From: Euleptes europaea
Taxonomy: Eukaryota; Chordata; Lepidosauria; Squamata; Sphaerodactylidae
Assembly: GCF_029931775.1 (NCBI RefSeq)
Contig: NC_079312.1
Span: 16,437,821-16,501,820 of the forward strand
Reading direction: 5' to 3'
Length of the DNA: 64,000 nucleotides
Of this stretch, positions 9,447 to 16,377 are shown in pieces. The notes under the pieces are model-generated. The model saw only the letters and a program-made list of their open reading frames with translations, was not told the origin of the DNA and did not search any database. A program made the translations under genes and the position numbers. The first letter of the stretch is position 1; each line of letters opens with the position of its first letter.

Positions 9447-12446
9447 ATGCAAGTATTACAATGTCTTTACATTCAGTAACAATGTATTCAGTTAAGCAAG
9501 CAAGTTCTACATAATATTCAGTTTTAAAATCCAACTCTTAAAATATAACAGTCAAATAAGTCTGATTTAGTTCAAAGTATCTAATTCACAATATCTAGAA
9601 TAATATATTTTTAAAGCCATGCATTCCTTTGAAATGTGGTGTTGGAGGAGAGTGTTATTGATTCCGTGGACTGTCAAAAATACAAATCAGTGGGTTATAG
9701 ATCAAATCAAGCCTGAACTGACCCTAGAAGCTAAAATGACTAAACTGAGGCTATCGTATTTTGGTCACGTCATGAGACGACAAGAGTCACTGGAAAAGAC
9801 AGTCATGCTAGGAAAAGTTGAGGGCAGCAGGAAAAGAGGAAGACCCAACAAGAGATGGGATTGACTCAATAAAGGAAGCCACAGGCTTCAGTTTGCAAGA
9901 TCTGAGCAAGACTGTCAAAGACAGGACATTTTGGAGGACTTTCATTCATAGGGTCGCCATGAGTCGGAAGCGACTTGACGGCACTTAACACACACACAAA
10001 GCAAGAAATACCAACAGCCTTTTCTTGAGACCCTCTGAGAGAGGTCTGAAAATCTAGCCTTTGTGTGCCTGTATTTATACTGTTTCAAACCTCTCAATAA
10101 TGCTGATCTTGAGAAAATGTTTACTGCTCAGTAGCCTTCCTTCCTATTACCAAATCTGGACTTCCTTTCCACCAGTCTATTTTGCTAAACTATAAACAAT
10201 CAGTTTTGAGCTTTGATCACTCTATATACTCATTTTTAACATCATTCTCATCTCTAGCATAATATGCTTTGATTAAACCCATTCATGAATCAATAGCATC
10301 ATGTTTACATGTTTAAATCATAAAATACAATTATTGCTTATATTGCATTATGTCATCACAGGGTCATCTGCTAAAGCTGGAGGGTGAGAGATTCAAAACA
10401 GATAAAATGAAGTATTTTTTCACACAACGCATTGTTGTGGAATGTGGAACTCTCTGCCCCAGGATGAGGTGATGGCTGCCAGCTTGGAGGGCTTTAAGAG
10501 GGGAGTGGACATATTCATGGCGGAGAGGGGTATTCATAGCTATTAGTTAGAATGGATACTAGTCATGCTGCATACCTATTCTCTCTAGTATCTGAGGGGC
10601 ATGCCTATTATTTTAGGTGCGGTGGAGCACAGGCAGGATGGTGCTGCTGCACTCATCTTGTTTGTGACTTCCTAGAGGCACCTGGTTGGCCACTGTGTGA
10701 ACAGACTGCTGGACTTGATGGGCCTTTGTCTGATCCAGCAGGGCCTTTCTTATGTTCTCCGATCTTTCTCAAACCTGGTTTGCAGTAAAGTCTGGATGGC
10801 TGCTTTGTGGGTGGGAAAATTTCAGATTTTCCCACTTATGTGACAGCCTGACCCTTTCCTGGTGGGGACTATTTCCTTCCCCAACCTCTGGGGGGATTAA
10901 CAAGGTGTTTTTGAATCAAGGTGTTCTGGGAGACACCTTGAATGACAGGAGAAGAGGGGTGATAATTTTTTAGAACAAATACTTGAAGGTTGGGTCCAGT
11001 AGAAATGTCATTCTTGGGATCCAGGAAAAACTTGTTCAGCCATAGTGATCCATGGAAAACCTCCAAACAATTGCAAAATTCATGTAATACCTTCATTATT
11101 TATTATTTAAATTGGCACAAACATGGTGTAAGCGCCCAAGCACACCAGAGACCTTCGTCAGGGTGGATGTTATAATCTTTAAAAAGATAGATGAGTCGAA
11201 GGCAGATTCTTCAGGCTGTGGTGTGAAGGTCTGATCTCGCTTGCATCCTCTGAGGGGTGCAGGTAGGCCTTTTAACTCCACTTTACTGCTGTCAAAATGT
11301 TACCTTCAGCACATTCCCTGAGAAGGTACATTTAGTCCAATCTTTGTTCTTTCACTGGTACATAGAAACCACCCCAATCCCATCCAATATGGGTCCCAAA
11401 TGCCAAGTGAGAAACACATCTCCCTGGCAGGCTGAAAGCAATGGGAACCCCCTTTCAGTATCTGTGTTTTGTTCAGAGTCAATGAAAGCCAAATTCAGTG
11501 GTATTACCCATTTTGAGATGTGTCTCGGATCAGGATTAAGAACCACGACCCGTTCAACCCATTCTGTGCCTCTGCTCATTTTCATGTGATTTGGGTGTTT
11601 GTATAAATATTCTCTCGTGTGATTTCTTACACACACACAAATCCTGTGACTGAGATATCCATGGTCCCCTGCTTTGAGATAGGATATGGTAGGAAGTGGG
11701 TTGTGTTCCTGTGGGTTTTTATTGTTTATTTTATCTGCCTCCTCTGGAAGTTCAAAGGAAGGCTGCTCTGCCTTTTGGAGGTCAGGAGAAGGCGGGAGAG
11801 TCTGTGAATCCAGGAGGGGGTTATGAAGAGGTGGGAGCAGGAGGAGGACGCAGAACAGGGCAGAGGGGGAGAAATCTCCCGGCTGAAAACGCTTCTCTTC
11901 TTGTCTCCTCGTTTTTGCCCCCCAACAGCAAATGTGACTCTGGATCCAGACACGGCCCATCCCCAACTCATCCTGTCTGAAGATCGGAAAAGCATGAGAT
12001 GGGGAGAAAAAGCTCAAGCTCTGCCCAGCAATCCTGAGAGATTTGAAAACCGTTACATTGTTCTGGGCCGTGAGGGATTCACAGCTGGCTGCCATTTCTG
12101 GGAAGTCCTTGTGGGAAGCGAGGAAGGCTGGCGTGTGGGGGTGGCCAGAAAGTCTGTGAAGAGGAAGGGAGACTTATTCCTTAGTCCTGAGGAAGGGATC
12201 TGGGCTGTGGGAAAGTGGGAGAGACACTACAGGGCTTCCATAAAAGACCGTGACCCTCCCCTGTCCCTGACCGGGGAGCCCAAGAGGATCCGTGTCTGCC
12301 TGAACTACGCTGGTGGCCGAGTGGCCTTTTTCGATGCTGACCGAGGATCCCTGATCTACGAGTTCTCTGGAGCCTCCTTCCCTGGAGAGACCCTCCTGCC
12401 CATATTTTGGGTGTGTCAAAAAGCCCACTTCAATCTCTCTTCTTAA
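1..12446 (+). CDS. Gene A: TRIM (B-box / coiled-coil / PRY-SPRY) gene, 5' end outside window
   Basis: Multi-exon TRIM-family gene of the RFP/TRIM27/TRIM39 type. Exons read directly: 1-152 (second B-box, 5' end outside), 431-526, 1014-1244, 2659-2681, 3383-3501, 5478-5510 and 11929-12446. All junctions are AG/GT and the phases chain through to the TAA at 12444-12446. Members of this family are E3 ubiquitin ligases that dimerise through an antiparallel coiled coil and bind targets through PRY/SPRY. The RING exon must lie to the left, as in the two copies downstream. No frame break is seen in the visible exons. The last intron is swollen to 6.4 kb (2.9 kb in B, 1.2 kb in C) by a CR1 LINE. The protein is closer to gene C than to its neighbour B. 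Assignment to a TRIM of class IV is firm; orthology to one named mammalian TRIM is not claimed. Confidence 0.9.
431..526 (+). CDS. Gene A 96-bp coiled-coil exon
   Basis: Thirty-two codons in phase 0, starting DQFCNCMEVLWKEKEK and ending ESQDLL. Acceptor CCCCCCAG, donor GTAAGT. The 96-bp exon after the B-box is a standard TRIM exon. Confidence 0.93.
1014..1244 (+). CDS. Gene A 231-bp coiled-coil exon
   Basis: Seventy-seven codons in phase 0, rich in E, K, Q and L, from KQTKGEQQK to EEKCQQPASELLQ. The 231-bp length and the EEKCQQP.ELLQ ending are typical of the TRIM coiled-coil exon. Acceptor CACCTCAG, donor GTAAGA. Confidence 0.95.
2659..2681 (+). CDS. Gene A 23-bp micro-exon
   Basis: Encodes DARSTLQ plus two bases of the next codon. 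The 23-bp exon following the 231-bp exon is a conserved TRIM feature. Acceptor TTCTTTAG, donor GTAAGT. Confidence 0.92.
3383..3501 (+). CDS. Gene A 119-bp linker exon
   Basis: Completes the split Arg codon, then reads YEEKEAFEDSVAFPLALK and ends LLLEGIKKQFK plus one base. Acceptor TTCTCAAG, donor GTAATG. Same length as in gene C; nine bases longer than in gene B. Confidence 0.9.
3520..4064 (-). mobile_element. L3/CR1-like LINE 3' end in gene A intron
   Basis: Antisense translation gives MDREKLFSLSHNSRMCGHLL and further FFTQCIVKLWNSLPQD, the C-terminal end of a CR1-group ORF2. The 3' end lies at the low coordinate, next to text reading 'GATCAGACCAAGGCCCATCAAG' in this direction. A homologous piece starts at the same place in gene C (47540 onwards) but not in gene B, so it was inserted before the A/C split and after B left. 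Confidence 0.75.
4065..4933 (-). mobile_element. CR1 LINE copy with an inverted 5' part
   Basis: 4065 to about 4676 is CR1 on the - strand: the tail reads ATTCTATG-like (GAATCATAGAG here), followed by the 3' UTR and the ORF2 C-terminus ([20 protein letters not shown]). From about 4677 to 4933 the next upstream CR1 segment (MHFNKDKCKVLHLGRKNQ to VMVSLYSAL) is on the + strand. The two meet at the same ORF2 point and share a short CTGCTCT overlap. This is the structure left by twin priming. Confidence 0.82.
5193..5395 (-). mobile_element. 5S rRNA-derived SINE
   Basis: Antisense carries a 5S rRNA-like block (TCTGATCT..AAGCTAAGCAGG..TACTTGGATGGGAGACC), then a GGGTCGCC..TTGTGACTTGATGGCAC tail related to Bov-B. 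A copy at the homologous place in gene B (26262-26455) dates the insertion before those copies separated. Confidence 0.8.
5478..5510 (+). CDS. Gene A 33-bp linker exon
   Basis: Adds DTLDSGFHLQK before the PRY/SPRY exon. Acceptor GCTTCCTCAG, donor GTATAT. Phase 1 in, phase 1 out, matching its neighbours. Confidence 0.88.
6595..6800 (-). mobile_element. LINE ORF2 C-terminal remnant
   Basis: Antisense reads SSARAFSALASARWNSLPNE and on to KMFRRACKKELFRQAY, matching the 'R.FS..A...WNSLP' ending seen in several non-LTR retrotransposon polyproteins. Clade is not certain (L2-like or related). Confidence 0.5.
6913..9225 (+). mobile_element. CR1 LINE, long copy (endonuclease and reverse transcriptase)
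   Basis: Contains endonuclease blocks (ITETWWRGENQWD, GDFNFPHIDW, GNSDHN) and reverse transcriptase blocks ([46 protein letters not shown]). The reading frame is broken in at least two places: a stop at about 7453 and a frame change near 8140-8180. The copy is interrupted at 9226 and its 3' end resumes at 10361. Homology to gene B on either side (6912 and 10758) gives the insertion limits. Confidence 0.85.
9391..9446. repeat. Microsatellite (TG)n(TA)n(TG)n
   Basis: Alternating TG, then TA, then TG dinucleotides. Lies in the segment nested inside the CR1 copy. Confidence 0.95.
9600..9998 (+). mobile_element. Bov-B (RTE) LINE 3' end
   Basis: Reads MHSFEMWCWRRVLLIPWT, then LSYFGHVMRRQESLEK and GSRKRGRPNKRWD, the C-terminal end of Bov-B ORF2. 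The 3' tail reads GTCGCCATGAGTCGGAAGCG and ends CACTTAACACACACAC. Bov-B is an RTE-clade LINE known from squamates and from mammals that acquired it horizontally. Confidence 0.88.
10361..10757 (+). mobile_element. 3' end of the interrupted CR1/L3 LINE
   Basis: Continues the C-terminal frame (GHLLKLEGERF.., WNSLPQDE-like) and ends 'GATGGGCCTTTGTCTGATCC AGCAGGGCC', a common reptile LINE 3' end. Gene B homology resumes at 10758. Confidence 0.75.
11929..12446 (+). CDS. Gene A PRY/SPRY (B30.2) terminal exon
   Basis: A 518-bp terminal exon: one split Ala codon, then 171 codons and TAA. PRY begins NVTLDPDTAHPQLILSED. SPRY blocks follow: [15 protein letters not shown], then RIRVCLNYAGGRVAFFD and LLPIFW. 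The usual LDYE is LNYA here. Length and motifs fit an intact B30.2 domain, the target-binding end of the ligase. Confidence 0.95.
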
Positions 12447-13246
12447 GACCTACAGTCTCTCCACACCAGGAGCATCAATAAGGACTCTCCAGGCTCCCAA
12501 ACACCCGAACTGACTGGAGGGAAATGACATTTTCCCTCCATTTCCCAACATTCCCTTTCCCCCCCTTAGTATCTCATTTCTGGAAGCAACAGTTGCACAT
12601 TTCAGTTTATAAAGAATAACAGGGTTGTTGTCAGGGGGAGCTGTGAAGAGACTCCCCACCCTCCCTCCTCCAGCCTTTATTCCTCTCTAGCACAAGAGGA
12701 ACAACTGAAGATGCTGCTGAGAAAGAAAGAGGCCCTTGCAAGTTGAAGTTAATACTCTGGACTTACTCTTTTCTTTACTTTATTGGGCACCACCTGTTAG
12801 GATTTGCCTCAATTCATCGTACTCTTTTTGAAGGGTACTGAAGATCCTCTCCCTATCAACATTGCTACATTAATCACAGTTGTGGTTCAGTTATACCAGT
12901 GGTTGAAAAGACATTACACTAATGATAAAGTTTTGTTACCTTGAAAACTGTGGTGTCTTGATTTTTTTTTTTGCTGGGGTGGGATTTTGTAACTGCCGGA
13001 CAACCACACTCTCCAGTTGGAAAGAAATTCAGGAGGGGGGAATTTGTGTAGCCAGGGTCCTGCTGGGTTAAAGGTTTCTAATTCCTGCTTTTTTGTGTCT
13101 CTCTTCAAATCACTATAAGCCCTTTTCATCCACACAGACGTCTCGCTCTCCTTTTAATTACATTTCCAACAAAATGGATGCTCATACTTTGTCTTTACCA
13201 CGACCCTGCAAGGGAAGTCAGGCCAGGAGCTACTGAGCTTCATTGT
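12447..13246 (+). other. 3' flank of gene A, part of the tandem duplication unit
   Basis: No gene seen. Homologous to the flanks of B (30000-30460, 32345-32535, 33727-34110) and C (54758-55875). About 12735-12950 aligns with an open hydrophobic segment in C but is shifted by a 2-bp deletion and has stops. Confidence 0.7.
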
Positions 13247-13384
13247 TAGGGTTGCCAACTGTGGCTTGGGAAATTCCTGGAGATTTTGGGTACAGAGCCG
13301 GAGAGGGTGGGGTTTGGGGAGGGACCTGAGGGGGGCATAATGCCGTAGAGTCCGTGCTCTGAAGCAGTCTTTCCAGGGGAGGTA
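13247..13384 (+). mobile_element. hAT-like MITE, left part only
   Basis: Starts TAGGGTTGCCAACTGTGG as do the homologous copies at 34112 and 55876. The right half with its inverted terminus is missing, and antisense RING-exon sequence follows instead. Confidence 0.65.
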
Positions 13385-13625
13385 CAAAGTTGGCCAGCTG
13401 TTGGTTCGGCCGGAGGGTCCCTTCCTGAGCTCTCCCTCTGCATTGAGGGCAGGAAGCCTCTGCCCCCGGCGCCCCCCAGCTCCCAGTCAGAAATTGTGGC
13501 CACACTCTGTGAGGATCACCGGATCCCTGAAATAGTCCAGGCAGATGGAGCAAGTGGCTTCCTCACATAGCTCTTTGACTGGGCCCCCGGCAGCCGTGGC
13601 TTCCTCGACAAAAGGGAGGGTTACA
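13385..13625 (-). pseudogene. Antisense RING-exon fragment of a fourth TRIM copy
   Basis: On the - strand it reads [20 protein letters not shown] followed by [15 protein letters not shown], then, after a deletion of about 20 bases that removes the CRAC part of the [24 protein letters not shown] and QLANF. The start codon position is ACG. Upstream similarity to the B and C 5' flank continues for some 25 bases. No B-box follows. It is a truncated, inverted copy of the first exon. Confidence 0.85.
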
Positions 13626-13804
13626 GCGTTACTTTCCTTTTCTCTATTTTCAAATCAGTCACTGTGAGCTTCCTTTGCTGGAAATACGTTTCATTTAACC
13701 CCAGTGACCTAGAGTCAACAGCAGTAGTTGCGTCGACTAGAAATAACCCCTGGAGAAAGAAAACTATTTTGACAGCCAGCAATGGATCAGAACAGCTGGT
13801 GGTG

Positions 13805-14003
13805 GTTGTGGGGAAGAAAAAGAGTTGGTTTTTACATTCTGAATTTCTCTACCTTTTAAGTAGAATCAAGCCGGCTTACAATCTCCTTCCCTTTCCCTCC
13901 CCACAAAAGACACCTTGTGAGGTAGGTGGGGCTGAGATATTTCGAAGAGAACTGTGATTAGCTCAAGGGTCCACCACCCTTAACCACTACACCACACTGG
14001 CTC
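13805..14003 (-). mobile_element. tRNA-related SINE remnant
   Basis: Contains the recurring text CTTGTGAGGTAGGTGGGGCT..CAAGG..TTAACCACTACACCACACTGGC. In antisense this has a B-box-like and core-like layout resembling CORE/MIR SINEs. Fuller copies lie at 40381-40852 and 61287-61560. Confidence 0.55.
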
Positions 14004-14513
14004 TGGGAAGAGTCTGTGGGTACAAATTTCAGGGAGGTAAACTCTGGATTGGGGGTGTAGAGCAAGGTACCTATCTTACCTTCTAACTATCCCTATGCAA
14101 TTTCCCAAATAAAACAAGGTTAATTCCATAAGGGCAATCCTGTTAGTCAGCCCTGACCTGGCTTGTCTAGGCTAGCCCAACCTCATGAGATCTTCAAGCT
14201 AAGACAGCCCAGCCCTGAATAGTACTTATGCTGGATTTTAATTCATAACTCCTAATCTTTTTGTGTTTTTATCAAGTTTTTGTTTTTTAAGCCACCTGAG
14301 GGAGATTTCCTGCAGGGGCAGCATAAACATCCTCCAAATGAATAAATCAATATTTTTCTGATAGAAGAAAGCAAAGCAAGGCAGTGATATTTCAGTTTTA
14401 GGGCTGATTTGAGAAACCTGAGTCCAGCTTGCCGACTCCTTAAGAAGGGATTGGATTGCCCCAAGCGTCCTGGACTGCAAGAGGGCAGGCAGTTTGCTAG
14501 AAACAAAAAGGGA

Positions 14514-14721
14514 GGGGCTGTGGCTCAGTGGTAGAGCATCTGCTTGGCATGCAAAAGGTCTCAGGTTCAATCCCCGGCATCTCCAGTTAAAGGGACTAGG
14601 CAAGTAGGTGATGTGAAAGACCTCTGCCGGAGACCCTGGAGAGCCGCTGCTGGTCTGAGTAGACAATACTGACTTTGATGGACCAAGGGTCTGGTTCAGT
14701 ATAAGACAGCTTCATGTGTTC
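14514..14721 (+). mobile_element. tRNA-derived SINE, near full length
   Basis: Head has pol III promoter boxes: A box TGGCTCAGTGG at 14521 and B box GGTTCAATCCC at 14564. The body reads GTGATGTGAAAGACCTCTGC and the tail AGCTTCATGTGTTC. Not a functional tRNA gene: there is no acceptor-stem closure. Other copies lie on the - strand at 18744, 23900 and 46086. Confidence 0.9.
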
Positions 14722-15584
14722 AACTTACTTTAGCCAAGGCTACTGAAGTGTGCCAACCTGGAGAAGTCACCCAGAAAAGAAGATTTGCTGGCAAGAATAA
14801 AAAGACAAAGCTGCGTCTTCAGTAATCCATAGCAGAGTGGAGAAGGGAACCCTCCAAAAATCCAGGCTTGCTCTTCCAGAGCAAAAAGAAAACTGCAGGC
14901 CTTTTGGGACCACGCCTGCCCCACAACTATGCCAGGGCGATGGGAAGAATTACAACAAAATGCCTAAAAATAATAAATTTTGCTAGTTTGCAGACAGCAG
15001 CCGAGTGCTCAGAAACAAACAGCAGAATCTGCATATACCGAATTACAGGAAGAGCTCAGCTCTGCCTCCAGGGAAGAGGAGCTTCCTGAGAGCAAGTGGG
15101 GAAACCCTTGGGGGGAAAATGTTAAGGGGATATCATTGCTGAACTGCGGAGTCTGGGGAGATAATACTGCAGGGCTCTTTGCAATACCCCAATCACGCCC
15201 CGCCCCCCTCTTCACTACTCCACTGCCAAGACCAGGGAGGTATTTTGCAAAGGAAATAATTCTTTTGTCGCTTGCTTATTTCTTTAAAAGCCCCCCAGGT
15301 GCTGCCTCCTCTGCCCCTCACCCACCTGCACCAGCAGCTGATCTCTCCTGGGGCACAACGGAGCCGGAAGTGATCGCGGCAAGTCAGGTGGTCTTCTTGG
15401 TCGATGCCCCTCCAGGAACTGAGACTCCCCCCCCCCAATTTTAGCCTTAGACCGACTCCCTCCGGAAGACAAAAAGCACCGTCTCCTTGCTTCGCCAGAG
15501 GCTGCCTTTGTTTGCCCAGCAGGCGTCACTCCGATTTCCCTGCAAACTGCGGCAAAGGGAAGACAGCAGGATGGCCTGGAGAGG

Positions 15585-15858
15585 GTTCATAGATGCGCGT
15601 TCTCTCCCCGTCTTGATTTCTAAAATCTTGTTCTGTGGCAAGGCATGCCACTGTTTTGTGCTGTGATACGATTTGTTTAATGCCCGTTCCGGGCCATTCG
15701 GGGCTGTTCCGGAGGCATTTTTGCCCTGGAAAGGGCTAATAAATGTGCGCGCTCTCCGCGTTTTCATGTTGAAAATATTGTTCTGGAGCCCCTGCAATGC
15801 ATGCCACTGTTTTTTTGCTGTGGTGTGATTTGTTTAATGCCCATTTCGGGCCGTTCCG
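15585..15858 (+). repeat. Diverged direct repeat upstream of gene B
   Basis: Two units with a period of about 158 bases. Each contains a GTTCTCTCC/GCTCTCCGC block, CATGCCACTGTTTT, and TTGTTTAATGCCC..TTCGGGCC/TTCCGGGCC. The second unit ends about 105 bases before the ATG, so the repeat probably lies in the promoter or 5' UTR. No equivalent was recognised upstream of gene C. Confidence 0.7.
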
Positions 15859-15963
15859 GCTTTCACCCTGTCCCGCTGCAGGAAGGGGAACGCCCTGTCG
15901 CTGCTTTGGAAGTGGTGAAAACGAAACCCTCTCCGGCTCCCCCTTCCCTTCCTCGAGTTAGCC

Positions 15964-16377
15964 ATGGCTGCCGGGGGTCCCGTCCAGGAGCTGTGCGAGG
16001 AAGCCTCTTGCTCCTTCTGCCGGGACTTTTCCAGCGATCTGGTGACCATCGTGGAGTGCGGCCACAGTTTCTGCCCAGCCTGCCTGACCCGCAGCTGGGG
16101 GGCATCTGGGGCCGAGGCTTCCTGCCCCCAATGCAGAGGGCGAGCGCAGGAGGGGACCCTCCAGCCCAACCAACAGCCGGCCAACTTGGTGGAAGTAGCC
16201 AAGAAACCCAGTCCTCAGGGGCAGAAGCGAAGGAGGGGGGTCTGCGAGCAGCACCAGGAGCCCCTGAGGTTTTTCTGCAAGGAGGACGAAGCCCCCCTCT
16301 GCGGGGTCTGCAGCACATCCGAGGAGCACCAAGACCACCAGGTGGTTCCTCTGGAGGAGGCTTTCCTGGAAAAGAGG
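15964..16377 (+). CDS. Gene B exon 1: RING finger and first B-box
   Basis: 138 codons. RING C3HC4 ligands at C16, C19, C32, H34, C37, C40, C54 and C57 are all present. B-box-2 ligands at C94, H97, C105, C113, C116, H122 and H125 are all present. A K/R-rich linker (GQKRRRG, 86-92) lies between. It ends LEEAFLEKR at donor GTAAGT, the same point where the second B-box exon ends. Confidence 0.95.

Larger units (their letters stand above)
9226..10360. mobile_element. Unidentified insert nested in the CR1
   Basis: Separates CR1 ORF2 (ends 9225) from its 3' end (resumes 10361). It contains a microsatellite, a Bov-B 3' end and AT-rich sequence that I cannot assign. No terminal repeats were recognised. 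Confidence 0.5.

Noticed and set aside
11352-12095. 247-codon antisense frame before the gene A PRY/SPRY exon
   Set aside because: It overlaps an intron and part of a coding exon in antisense; counterparts in B and C are not open over the same span.
11929-12446. Venom-type vespryn (ohanin-like) gene
   Set aside because: PRY/SPRY is shared, but these exons belong to full RBCC genes with coiled-coil exons and no signal peptide.
14514-14590. tRNA gene
   Set aside because: A and B boxes are present but there is no acceptor stem closure, and the sequence continues into a repeated SINE body.
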